Shown here: one piece after another, positions 1 to 7,498 of the stretch
Position numbering within the stretch: position 1 is the stretch's first letter
How the letters are laid out: every line of letters begins with the position of its first letter
Source: CAYLXX01 sp964484325
Lineage (GTDB): Bacteria > Patescibacteriota > Microgenomatia > UBA1406 > GWC2-37-13
Direction: 5' to 3'
Assembly: GCA_964484325.1 (NCBI GenBank)
Contig: CAZAEE010000002.1
Location: 1 to 64,000, forward strand
DNA: 64,000 nucleotides
Notes under the pieces: generated by a model
Told to the model about the DNA's origin: nothing
What the model saw: the letters and a program-made list of their open reading frames with translations, nothing else
Database searches by the model: none
Made by a program: the position numbers and the translations under genes

Positions 1-172
1 TATAAACCTTTCTCCCAAGTATCTCTTGCGCGTGGGGATTGACGAAATATATTTTGTCTTTATACCCCTGTGCTATCAGATTTCTAGCGACAAGATGACC
101 GACTTTCTGCGGTTCGCGTGAAACTCCCACGATAGCGATCGAGTGAGGGTCAAAAAAACGATCAAGCTCCAT
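1..172 (-). CDS. ADP-forming acyl-CoA synthetase / acetate-CoA ligase, N-terminal CoA-binding part (partial)
   Basis: Only the first 57 codons are inside the window; the gene runs off the left edge. The translation starts MELDRFFDPHSIAIVGVSRE and continues with KVGHLVARNLI, then IYFVNPHAQEILGRKVY. This is the N-terminal CoA-binding Rossmann domain of NDP-forming acyl-CoA synthetases (AcdA type), which make ATP from acetyl-CoA, ADP and phosphate. The same domain begins Pat-type protein acetyltransferases, so the full-length identity is open. The start is supported by a TATAAT box (179-184, minus strand) ending exactly 6 nt before the ATG. It lies downstream of the ABC exporter on the same strand but has its own promoter. 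Confidence 0.75.
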   Translation of the reverse strand, partial: MELDRFFDPHSIAIVGVSREPQKVGHLVARNLIAQGYKDKIYFVNPHAQEILGRKVY

Positions 173-178
173 GATTTG

Positions 179-184
179 ATTATA
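179..184 (-). promoter_or_regulatory. -10 box of the acyl-CoA synthetase gene
   Basis: TATAAT on the minus strand, 6 nt before the ATG at 172. No Shine-Dalgarno sequence fits in the gap, so the transcript is predicted to be leaderless. Confidence 0.6.
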
Positions 185-245
185 TACAGTTTTTGCAGCA
201 TATAATCTATTGCAGAGGCGTTAGTTTAGAAAATCTGGTATCGGC

Positions 246-2012
246 TTAATAAATATCAAATTTCTCAAGCAGTTTTTTGTTTCCTTCAATTTGATAATGA
301 AGGAGGTCAGAATAAATACCCTTACGTTTTGAAAGTTCTACCGGTGAACCTTGATCAACGATCTTTCCTTCGTCAAGCACAATAATTTTGTTAACGTTTT
401 GAATCGTTGAGAAGCGATGAGCAATGATGATAACAAGTTTATTTTTCATAAGATTCTCAAGTGCATCCTGTACTTCTTTTTCCGATTTAGCGTCAAGACT
501 GCTTGTTGCCTCGTCAAGTATAAGAATAGGGGAGTCTTTCAGGATTGCCCGCGCCACTTGTATTCGTTGTTTTTGACCTCCGGATAAACGAACGCCGCGC
601 TCTCCTACTTCTGAATCAAGTCCTTTCGGCAACTTCATAACAAAGTCATACGCATTGGCCAACGTAAGAGCGTGAATGATATCTTTTTCTGAGGCATTAC
701 TGCCGTAGGCAACATTCTCACGAATAGTTGAGGAAAACAACTCACTTTCCTGAAACACAAGCGCAATGTTATTACGTATTTGGGTGTGAGTCAAATTTCG
801 ATAGTTTTTATCGTGTAAAAAAATCTCACCTGATGTTGGTTCATAAAACTTGAGTATTAAGTTAATTAACGTAGTTTTACCAACTCCGCTATGACCGACA
901 AGCGCGACTTTCTCTTGACTGCGAATACTAAAACTGATATCTTTCAAAATGATTTCAGACTGCTCATACTTAAAAGAGATATTTTTAAATGCCAACGTCG
1001 GTTGTCTCAGTTTAAACACTTCATTTGCTTCCTGAAACTTTTCTTTTGCAGGCAGTGAAAGCACTTCAAAAAACTCCTTCGAACCACTTTCGGCCATCTG
1101 GATACGCGTCAATATGAAAGACATGCCAAAAAGCGGCCTACGGGCCTGGTTCATAAGCTGCAGGATCAATACCATCTCACCGATACTTAACAGTCCTTGA
1201 AATGTATTGTAAAAAACAATTAAGCTCACAATCGTAAAAATGATGTTTAAGCTCATATTTCGGGAAAAGTCGAAGATATGAAAGGTTTGACTTTGTTCTT
1301 TGTAAATATCATTGCTTTTTTGTAAATTATCCGATATGAGCTGATACTCGCGATGCTCATTCATGAAGCTTTTTACGAGTTTTATATTACTGATGACTTC
1401 TTGAATTCTTCCACGGGAATAATCCTCGATGGCATTTTTCTTGACTTCTTTTTTACCCCAGGCAACTGTTGAGTAGTAACTCAAAGCTAAATAAATGGGA
1501 AAAAGGATAAATGTAAATAGAGCAACCCACACGTTGTAATAGGCCATAACAATGATGGTAAAAATACTCTGAAGAAACATCGGTAGGATAAAGTTCGTTG
1601 AGTTGTTGATAAAATCTCCGATCGACATGATCCCACGACTGAGTTGATTGATAATTTTTCCGGATATTTCCGAGTCAAAATAACTCTGAGGAAGCGTCAG
1701 CACTTTGTGATAAAACTTTTCAGTTAAAAACTTTCGCAGTCTGCCGGCAAAGTGATCACCAAGGCGGTTACTGATTGAAGTTAGTAAAGTACTAACTGTT
1801 GCAATCGCAAAACTTAAGAGAATCAAGTTAATTGCTATCTGAATACTACCACCAGTATGCTGAACGCGAGCCACTATCTGATCTACAATAAACTTAGATA
1901 AAATTGGGGTAACAAGATCCAACAAGGACGTGATAACAATAAGAACTGTCAGAATCATGACCAAATGATACAGTGGGCGAGCGATACGAATAATTCGCGA
2001 AATATTTTTCAC
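246..2012 (-). CDS. ABC exporter, fused permease and ATPase (MsbA/LmrA-like)
   Basis: A 588-aa half-transporter expected to work as a homodimer in the cytoplasmic membrane, exporting a lipid, peptide or drug-like substrate. Residues 1-310 form the six-helix ABC membrane domain. The ATPase follows: Walker A GHSGVGKTT (373-381), Q-loop Q421, signature LSGGQ (476-480), Walker B ILILDE (496-501) and H-loop His532. There is no N-terminal C39 peptidase domain, so it is not a typical bacteriocin-processing exporter. The start is GTG. A TATACT box with an upstream TG sits 7 nt before it, which supports this start and a leaderless transcript. Three tiny ORFs are divergently encoded upstream. The substrate cannot be read from sequence. 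Confidence 0.93.
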   Translation of the reverse strand: MKNISRIIRIARPLYHLVMILTVLIVITSLLDLVTPILSKFIVDQIVARVQHTGGSIQIAINLILLSFAIATVSTLLTSISNRLGDHFAGRLRKFLTEKFYHKVLTLPQSYFDSEISGKIINQLSRGIMSIGDFINNSTNFILPMFLQSIFTIIVMAYYNVWVALFTFILFPIYLALSYYSTVAWGKKEVKKNAIEDYSRGRIQEVISNIKLVKSFMNEHREYQLISDNLQKSNDIYKEQSQTFHIFDFSRNMSLNIIFTIVSLIVFYNTFQGLLSIGEMVLILQLMNQARRPLFGMSFILTRIQMAESGSKEFFEVLSLPAKEKFQEANEVFKLRQPTLAFKNISFKYEQSEIILKDISFSIRSQEKVALVGHSGVGKTTLINLILKFYEPTSGEIFLHDKNYRNLTHTQIRNNIALVFQESELFSSTIRENVAYGSNASEKDIIHALTLANAYDFVMKLPKGLDSEVGERGVRLSGGQKQRIQVARAILKDSPILILDEATSSLDAKSEKEVQDALENLMKNKLVIIIAHRFSTIQNVNKIIVLDEGKIVDQGSPVELSKRKGIYSDLLHYQIEGNKKLLEKFDIY

Positions 2013-2019
2013 AATTATC

Positions 2020-2025
2020 AGTATA
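2020..2025 (-). promoter_or_regulatory. Extended -10 box of the ABC exporter
   Basis: Minus-strand TGATATACT (TGn plus TATACT). The hexamer ends 7 nt before the GTG start at 2012. Confidence 0.55.
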
Positions 2026-2182
2026 TCATATCTGGAAGAAAGACTACTTTCTCTCGAAGACGCCCTATTATTACACGATTATTACGCTTTTTTCAACCAA
2101 TTATCATCTAATTTTTTAATAATAAAGATGTACTTTGAAAGAAAACTCTATTAAAAATTATTTTACGAGGGGGTGGACTTAC

Positions 2183-2251
2183 ATGCGAGGCAAAAGAGGT
2201 AAAAAGTCGCATAAAGAAAAAAGTGATAGCGAACTAGGCGGAATACTTTAG
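2183..2251 (+). CDS. Tiny ORF A, 22-aa basic peptide
   Basis: ATG opens a 22-codon frame (MRGKRGKKSHKEKSDSEL, then GGIL) closed by TAG. A purine-rich GAGGGGGTGG lies 7 nt upstream as a plausible ribosome-binding site. The peptide is strongly basic in its first half. It is first of three tiny ORFs in a 575-bp interval between the divergent ABC exporter and the next gene, and the array ends in a strong intrinsic terminator at 2579-2608. I do not recognise the peptide. Its existence is a hypothesis from the start, ribosome-binding site and terminator layout; the interval could instead be a non-coding RNA. Confidence 0.35.
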   Translation: MRGKRGKKSHKEKSDSELGGIL

Positions 2252-2275
2252 TAGGTGCTTAAACAAGATTATAGT

Positions 2276-2299
2276 GCGGCCCCCCTGCAGGAGGGCCGC
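2276..2299 (+). repeat. GC-rich hairpin between tiny ORFs A and B
   Basis: GCGGCCC pairs with GGGCCGC around a 10-nt loop. It is conspicuously GC-rich in an AT-rich interval. It lacks a following T-run, so it is not a standard intrinsic terminator. An RNA-stability or attenuation element is possible. Confidence 0.5.
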
Positions 2300-2334
2300 G
2301 ACCAAACGTAATTATTACAAATTACAATTTATGT

Positions 2335-2424
2335 ATGACTGCCGGTGGTTCCGGATACGCTCCAGCTCCAACTGATCATCATCCAGATGATACATCAGGC
2401 GGAGATGGCGGGTCATCTGACTAA
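2335..2424 (+). CDS. Tiny ORF B, 29-aa Gly/Asp/Ser-rich peptide
   Basis: The frame ATG to TAA encodes MTAGGSGYAPAPTDHHPDDT, then SGGDGGSSD: acidic, low-complexity and hydrophilic. It has no good Shine-Dalgarno site at this ATG. The frame is open back to 2275, and a GGAGGG lies at 2290-2295 inside the hairpin, so the real start could differ. It sits between tiny ORFs A and C. No function is recognised. Confidence is low because such a short frame can arise by chance. Confidence 0.25.
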   Translation: MTAGGSGYAPAPTDHHPDDTSGGDGGSSD

Positions 2425-2476
2425 CTAGTAGGAAATTTAGCAGTTCCCAGATCTAAGGAAGTGGGGTGATGATATT

Positions 2477-2563
2477 ATGAATGATCAAAACAATGACGAT
2501 ATGAACGATCAAGACCAAACAGGGTATGGACAAACATCTAGCACGAATGAAGATCTTGAATGA
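2477..2563 (+). CDS. Tiny ORF C, 28-aa Asn/Asp/Gln-rich peptide
   Basis: The frame ATG to TGA encodes MNDQNNDDMNDQDQTGYGQT, then SSTNEDLE, an acidic hydrophilic peptide. The purine-rich AAGGAAGTGGGG lies just upstream, about 9 nt from the ATG, and is the best ribosome-binding site of the three tiny ORFs. The stop is 15 nt before the stem of the intrinsic terminator at 2579. This is what is expected of the last gene of a short transcript. No family is recognised. Confidence 0.4.
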   Translation: MNDQNNDDMNDQDQTGYGQTSSTNEDLE

Positions 2564-2578
2564 CGAACTAATACTTGC

Positions 2579-2608
2579 AATCCCCTCCTAATCAGAGGGG
2601 ATTTTTTT
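2579..2608 (+). terminator. Intrinsic terminator after the tiny-ORF array
   Basis: AATCCCCTC pairs perfectly with GAGGGGATT around a 7-nt loop, followed by seven Ts. The T-run exists only for rightward transcription, so it ends the 2183-2563 transcript. The stop codon (TAG) and last codons of the convergent gene ending at 2588 lie inside this hairpin. Confidence 0.85.
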
Positions 2609-4291
2609 ATATATACGTACTACTGGATGATCAAAAACAGTCCAGGTCTCTTCTGCCTTTTCATCGTCCTGTACGTAGACAGTTTTACCAAGTAGTGTTA
2701 GCGTTGGATACGAGGTAAATCGAGCTACTTCCTTAAATCCCGATGAACCATTAAACAATTTTTTGTAATACTCAGAGAGAGCATGAAACTGATTGCCTAA
2801 TTTTTGACAATGTTGCGCTGTATACCCATCGAAGAATTTCGGTAGAGCAGATGGTAAAGCACATGTGTAATTTGCAAAAACCCGACGAGACGGCACAATG
2901 ATATATTGAGCTTGATCAACTGCCTGTAAGAGTATCATTTGCGAAGTAGGATTATCTGCCAATCCATAAAAATCTATGGAGTTCAGTTGTAATGACTTTG
3001 ATCTTATTGTACTTGAGGATAAGGGTAAATCTACCACATTACCGCTTTCCTGAAGAATAAGTGCATTTTCGGGAATGTTGGCTTCAATCCAGTTAGTGGC
3101 TGTCTGTCTGATATCGGGTTTTTGATAGATCGATAAAAAAGCAAAACCTGGAACTATACATAAAAAAATTATGAATATATAAAAGACTTTCGGTACCTGT
3201 CGCACTTTTTCTATCAGATAACTTATAAATAGCATCCCAACAAGCAAAAGGAGCGGTAAAACAGGCGCCATAAATCGCGTCCATTTCGTATAGAGACCAA
3301 CATTAAAAATGAGAAAAAAAACGATCGCCAAACGAATAATTTTTGTCTCCTTTTTTCTAGGCAAAAAGAGAAACCCTAAAGCAACCGTAACGTAGCTAAA
3401 TGGACCCAAAACAAAAGGAAAAATTCTTGACAACTGAAAAACGAAAGGTATTGCGTCTTCAAACTGCTTCGTATAAAAAACTTTTGCTTGACCCGTAGCC
3501 ACTGATGATTCGTATCTCATAGAAGAAATAAAATCGGCAAATGAAATAAGATTTTGGGGAGACACGAGAAAACTGACAAAAAAAGTTATAAAAACTAACT
3601 GTATTATGATAAAAAATAAACCAACAAGTGGTTGTTTTTCTTTGGCGGATTTTGAGAGAATAATCCAGATGGGTAAAGCGAGAAAAAAAAGTGACGAAAC
3701 TTTCACCCCCACTGCAATGCCAGTAATAATACCCAAGAGTAAATAAGCGTTTTTTTCCGGTACTTTTTCTTGAACATATAAAATGCATACATACAAAATA
3801 CTGACATAACAGAGCATGAGTAATGATTCAGTCGTACCAAAGTGGGCAAACTGTATTAATCCAGGAGAAAACACTAAAAGAAGCAGCGTACTCCAGATAA
3901 GAGAAGACTTCATTCTCCAGGTAGAAACGATGAGCGAAAAAATTTCCCCAATCACCAATATTGTCAGTATTGAACAAGCGGCTGAGATTGTACGGAGCGC
4001 CATAACAGCTTCATCGAATGATATACTTGTAGCTAAATGATTGATAGCATGGTAAAACGTAATCAGGATAAAACCAATATAGAGGGGAAACTGGCCGTAA
4101 GCAAAGAAATGCGGATTCAAACAGTCAACTGGAAAATTTGGACAACTCAGCTGCTGGAGAGCAACCGCCATATTTCTCTCGTCAGGATGGAACGGGAAAG
4201 GTAACCCCCAGTCAAGATGATAGACACGAGTGTAAATAAGAATGGCTAGGAATATTACTTTCAGGATAGAAATATATATCTTTTTGTGCAT
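2588..4291 (-). CDS. GT-C family membrane glycosyltransferase (GT39/ArnT-like)
   Basis: A 567-aa polytopic protein with about ten hydrophobic segments. The first helix (residues 4-20) is followed by the extracytoplasmic motif FPFHPDERNMA. An acidic DE/ER pair in this first loop is typical of GT-C enzymes that transfer sugars from lipid-linked donors, such as ArnT and protein O-mannosyltransferases. A soluble C-terminal part of about 170 residues follows. The start MHKKIYIS is preferred over an upstream in-frame GTG-type start, because the longer frame would run 48 nt into rpsF on the other strand. A minus-strand TATAAT lies about 30 nt upstream. The substrate is unknown; glycosylation of proteins or lipids on the outer face is inferred. 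Confidence 0.75.
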   Translation of the reverse strand: MHKKIYISILKVIFLAILIYTRVYHLDWGLPFPFHPDERNMAVALQQLSCPNFPVDCLNPHFFAYGQFPLYIGFILITFYHAINHLATSISFDEAVMALRTISAACSILTILVIGEIFSLIVSTWRMKSSLIWSTLLLLVFSPGLIQFAHFGTTESLLMLCYVSILYVCILYVQEKVPEKNAYLLLGIITGIAVGVKVSSLFFLALPIWIILSKSAKEKQPLVGLFFIIIQLVFITFFVSFLVSPQNLISFADFISSMRYESSVATGQAKVFYTKQFEDAIPFVFQLSRIFPFVLGPFSYVTVALGFLFLPRKKETKIIRLAIVFFLIFNVGLYTKWTRFMAPVLPLLLLVGMLFISYLIEKVRQVPKVFYIFIIFLCIVPGFAFLSIYQKPDIRQTATNWIEANIPENALILQESGNVVDLPLSSSTIRSKSLQLNSIDFYGLADNPTSQMILLQAVDQAQYIIVPSRRVFANYTCALPSALPKFFDGYTAQHCQKLGNQFHALSEYYKKLFNGSSGFKEVARFTSYPTLTLLGKTVYVQDDEKAEETWTVFDHPVVRIYKKIPSD

Positions 4292-4348
4292 ATTCGCTTG
4301 AAATTTGACGAAGTTTTTATTATTATATAGGAAAAAGCAGCTATATTT

Positions 4349-4621
4349 ATGAATATGTACGAATTTACCTTTCTTGTGGAGAACGAGAACGAACAAAAAA
4401 CTCTCGCCGATATTCTCACATCAGTCAAAGGCAAAATCAATCAGGAACAAAAGTGGGGTAAACGCATGTTGTCTTACCCGATCAAAAAGCAGAAAAGTGC
4501 TCATTATTTTACGTGGTACGTTGAACTTGAGCCGAATAATTTGGCTGAGTTTAAAAAGAAACTTAATTTTACCGAAAGTCTATTACGATATTTGCTTCTG
4601 AAAAAGGAGTCCTTAAGTTAA
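4349..4621 (+). CDS. rpsF: 30S ribosomal protein S6 (bS6)
   Basis: A 90-aa protein starting MNMYEFTFLVENENEQKTLA, with GKRMLSYPIKKQKSAHYFTW and LLRYLLLKKE, the characteristic bS6 pattern. bS6 binds 16S rRNA together with bS18. The first ATG matches the usual M-x-x-Y-E spacing. The second ATG (4355) would put the start 7 nt after a TATATT, so it cannot be excluded. It is first in an rpsF-ssb-rpsR operon. Confidence 0.95.
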   Translation: MNMYEFTFLVENENEQKTLADILTSVKGKINQEQKWGKRMLSYPIKKQKSAHYFTWYVELEPNNLAEFKKKLNFTESLLRYLLLKKESLS

Positions 4622-4638
4622 TAATTGTTTGATACTTT

Positions 4639-5142
4639 ATGGCAAGCCGTTCACTCAATCGCATCATTATCATCGGAAATTTAACTCGTGATCCTGAGCT
4701 TAAATATACACCTGCCGGTACAGCTGTTTGTACGTTTGGAGTGGCCACGAATCGATCTTGGACAACGGCGGACGGCCAAACAAAAGAAGAAACCCAATAT
4801 CATCGAGTAGTCGCTTGGCAGAAACTGGCGGAATTATGCAGTAAGCTACTGACAAAGGGTAAAAAAGTCTTTCTTGAAGGACGCATGACTTATCGTACAT
4901 ACACTGGTAAGGATGGCGTTCAACGGACTGTAGCTGAAATTGTTATGGACGACTTTATCGTATTTGGCAGTGGTAAAAAAGTTGGCGAAGAAGAAAGTAC
5001 AACTACTGCTGAAGAAACAGTCGGTGACACTGACTTCACCATGCCTGAGGAAACAGCAGTTTCGACAAATACTCCTCAAGAGAAAAAATCGAAAAAAAAA
5101 GTCGATTCTGAAGACGTTAATCCAGACGATATACCATTTTAA
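4639..5142 (+). CDS. ssb: Single-stranded DNA-binding protein
   Basis: A 167-aa protein. The OB fold covers about residues 1-110 (SLNRIIIIGNLTRDPELKYT at the start, then EGRMTYRTYTGKDG). A low-complexity acidic linker leads to the C-terminal tip DDIPF, the docking peptide for replication and repair partners. It binds ssDNA during replication, repair and recombination. It lies 17 nt after rpsF and 8 nt before rpsR, the usual bacterial order. No Shine-Dalgarno site is evident. Confidence 0.96.
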   Translation: MASRSLNRIIIIGNLTRDPELKYTPAGTAVCTFGVATNRSWTTADGQTKEETQYHRVVAWQKLAELCSKLLTKGKKVFLEGRMTYRTYTGKDGVQRTVAEIVMDDFIVFGSGKKVGEEESTTTAEETVGDTDFTMPEETAVSTNTPQEKKSKKKVDSEDVNPDDIPF

Positions 5143-5150
5143 CTATATCC

Positions 5151-5360
5151 ATGACAAAATGTTTTTTTTGTAAATATTCAATTGAACCCAATTATCGAGA
5201 TGTGGAAAATCTTGAGAAATTTCTTTCGCCCCGTAAAAAAATCGTCGGTCGCGAAAAAACAAACGTGTGTGCCAAACATCAACGTATGTTGACTAAACAC
5301 ATGAAGTATGCTCGATATCTAGCGCTTCTTCCCTATGTTTCGTATCAGGGAGTTAAATAG
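5151..5360 (+). CDS. rpsR: 30S ribosomal protein S18 (bS18)
   Basis: A 69-aa protein, MTKCFFCKYSIEPNYRDVEN, with LEKFLSPRKKIVGRE and HQRMLTKHMKYARYLALLPY, clear bS18 hallmarks. An N-terminal C-x2-C (residues 4 and 7) and a later Cys suggest the metal-binding form. In many bacteria rplI (bL9) follows. Here the next gene is unrelated, which fits reports that some CPR groups lack bL9. Confidence 0.95.
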   Translation: MTKCFFCKYSIEPNYRDVENLEKFLSPRKKIVGREKTNVCAKHQRMLTKHMKYARYLALLPYVSYQGVK

Positions 5361-5395
5361 GCAAGTTATTTTATCTATAATCTTCGCCAGTTTGC

Positions 5396-5401
5396 TATAA
5401 T
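5396..5401 (+). promoter_or_regulatory. -10 box, leaderless start of the 5408 gene
   Basis: Consensus TATAAT, then 6 nt, then ATG at 5408. No ribosome-binding site is possible in the gap. The -35 region is not recognisable. Confidence 0.65.
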
Positions 5402-5407
5402 GAAATC

Positions 5408-6130
5408 ATGACGATCTCTTTTCATATTCCGATTGATTCAGATATTCTTATTCAAAAAGGGCATCAAGTTGATTTCACTACACCTCTTTATCGAATCGGC
5501 CAAACCCAGACTGTAGAAGTTGATCTGGCGACAAAACTTTCTACCAACCCGAAGAATATTTTTCAACATTTAAAAAAATTTGTTGGCGAGGGAGTACAAA
5601 AAGGTGATCTCATCGCTCAATCGTCATCATTTTTATCAAGCAAGTCATACTTTAGCGAACATGCTGGAATTATTAAGGAGATCGACCATACGCGAGGAAT
5701 TTTACTAATGGAAATTACCACCGCTCAAGAAAATACCATTGGCTGTTACTTCAAAGGTGAGATTGAGGATATTGACCGTAATACAATCAAGTTGAAAGTG
5801 AAACACGCAAAACAATATGAAGTTACACAGGCAACAGATTTTTTTGGCGGTCCAGCTATCTATTCCCGAGATCCGGAAAAAGGTAGTCTATCCGAAGAAG
5901 ACGTCTCAGATAAAGTTGTCATTGATGACAATATACCTTCCTATGAGCAAGCAAAATATAATGCACTTGGGGCAGTGGGATTTGTTTTTTTTCGAACTCT
6001 TTCTGATTATTCAAAAGCTCCCAGTGCACGGTTAAAAAACGAAGATGACTATAAAACTATTGCAGTAAATAAATTACCATACTGTATAATTGATAAAGGC
6101 ACTAATACTATTTACTTTTATGACAATTGA
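5408..6130 (+). CDS. Uncharacterised protein with barrel-sandwich (lipoyl-like) features
   Basis: A 240-aa soluble protein with no signal peptide or membrane segment. The N-terminal half reads like a barrel-sandwich hybrid: SDILIQKGHQVDFTTPLYRI, then GVQKGDLIAQSS and SEHAGIIKEID. This pattern occurs in biotinyl/lipoyl-like and RnfC-like folds, but there is no modifiable Lys motif. The second half contains GGPAIYSRDPEKGSLSEEDV and ALGAVGFVFF. It has its own leaderless-type promoter and sits between the ribosomal operon and the protease genes. I do not recognise a family; the fold suggestion is inference only. Confidence 0.6.
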   Translation: MTISFHIPIDSDILIQKGHQVDFTTPLYRIGQTQTVEVDLATKLSTNPKNIFQHLKKFVGEGVQKGDLIAQSSSFLSSKSYFSEHAGIIKEIDHTRGILLMEITTAQENTIGCYFKGEIEDIDRNTIKLKVKHAKQYEVTQATDFFGGPAIYSRDPEKGSLSEEDVSDKVVIDDNIPSYEQAKYNALGAVGFVFFRTLSDYSKAPSARLKNEDDYKTIAVNKLPYCIIDKGTNTIYFYDN

Positions 6131-6161
6131 TTAAGAACTACCTTCATTTTCTACGAATAGT

Positions 6162-7451
6162 ATGAAGAAATCAAAAAATAACGTCGTTACCACATTATTA
6201 TTGTTATCTGTCGGTATCACTATTTTTGGTCTCGGATTTAAAGGAGGCGAGTGGAAAACTCAAGCAGTTAACCTGAAAACATACGGTTTTACTTCAAACA
6301 CTCCAGCATCAGCGCGTAACCTAGACTTTACCTTATTCTGGGATACTTGGAATAAACTTGAACAAAAGTATGTTGATAAGAAGAAACTTATACCTCAAAA
6401 AATGTTTTATGGTGCGATAAAAGGTATGGTTGCAAGTGTTGATGACCCATACACTTTTTTTCTTGAACCAAAAGAGAATCAACAACTTAAAGATGATCTG
6501 GGCGGCAAATTTGAAGGTATCGGAGCCGAGCTAGGACTAAAAGATAACCATATAACAGTTATTGCACCGATTAAAAACTCACCAGCAGAACGAGCCGGTA
6601 TAAAGTCAGGTGATATTGTTACAAAAGTCAATGGTGAATCAACCCGAGGATGGACACTCCTTCAAGCGGTGTCAAAAATTCGTGGAGATAAAGGTACATC
6701 TGTCGGACTCACACTCGTTCGAGACGGAAAAGAAGTCTCGCTTTCCATCGTTAGAGATCAAATTTATGTCCCTTCTATTGAAGTAAAAACCGAGAAACAA
6801 GTTTCACCAGTCGCTGGTAATACTACAAACCAGGCTAATCAACCGTCCAATCAAATAAATCCCAATGTTGCAGTCATTAAGATTAATCAGTTTGGAGATG
6901 ATACAAATAGTCGTTGGGATACAGCAGTTGATGATGTAGTGCAAAAATATCAAAATGGTATGGTCAAAGGTTTAATTGTCGATCTTCGCGATAATCCGGG
7001 TGGCTATCTGGATAGTGCAGTATATTTGACATCGGAATTTTTGGATATTGGTAAAAAAGTAGTCAGGCAGGAATCAACAGAACAAGAGGCTCGAGATTAC
7101 ACGGTCGAGCGCGAGGGGAGATTGAAAACTATTCCACTTGTTGTACTCATCAATCAAGGTTCCGCCTCAGCTGCTGAAATCTTTAGCGGTGCCCTGAGAG
7201 ATAATAAACGAGCGAAGTTAGTGGGACAAAAAAGTTTTGGGAAAGGTTCTGTCCAAGAGTCACTTGATTTAAGTAAAGGTGCTGGTCTTCATGTAACTGT
7301 TGCCAAATGGATTCTACCAAATGGCGAATGGATAAACGGTAAAGGTATTACTCCGGATTTTGTTGTTGACAACACCATAAAACCCGGCGAAACATTAACG
7401 CGCGATCAAGACAAACAACTTGAAAAAGCCATCGAGCTTTTGGTAAAATAG
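6162..7451 (+). CDS. ctpA: C-terminal processing peptidase, S41 family (CtpA/Prc-like)
   Basis: A 429-aa membrane-anchored serine protease. A hydrophobic N-terminal segment (about 9-25) should place it outside the cytoplasmic membrane. A PDZ domain follows (about 113-200, GKFEGIGAELGL, then GIKSGDIVTKVNGE). The S41 core has DLRDNPGG (about 274-281), NQGSASAAEI with catalytic Ser336, and SFGKGSVQ with catalytic Lys361. The Ser-Lys spacing of 25 is that of the family. A Gln/Asn-rich insert (about 213-234) separates PDZ and core. Such enzymes trim C-termini of exported proteins. It is followed by an HtrA-like protease, suggesting an envelope quality-control pair. Confidence 0.93.
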   Translation: MKKSKNNVVTTLLLLSVGITIFGLGFKGGEWKTQAVNLKTYGFTSNTPASARNLDFTLFWDTWNKLEQKYVDKKKLIPQKMFYGAIKGMVASVDDPYTFFLEPKENQQLKDDLGGKFEGIGAELGLKDNHITVIAPIKNSPAERAGIKSGDIVTKVNGESTRGWTLLQAVSKIRGDKGTSVGLTLVRDGKEVSLSIVRDQIYVPSIEVKTEKQVSPVAGNTTNQANQPSNQINPNVAVIKINQFGDDTNSRWDTAVDDVVQKYQNGMVKGLIVDLRDNPGGYLDSAVYLTSEFLDIGKKVVRQESTEQEARDYTVEREGRLKTIPLVVLINQGSASAAEIFSGALRDNKRAKLVGQKSFGKGSVQESLDLSKGAGLHVTVAKWILPNGEWINGKGITPDFVVDNTIKPGETLTRDQDKQLEKAIELLVK

Positions 7452-7498
7452 TTGGGAAAATTCAGCATTTATTCAGAATAATTTCGTAAAGTATCTCT

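Noticed and set aside
2183..2251. The E-L-G-G sequence in tiny ORF A as a double-glycine bacteriocin leader next to an ABC exporter
   Set aside because: The rest of the leader consensus is missing, almost nothing follows the GG, and the exporter lacks a C39 peptidase domain and is divergently transcribed.
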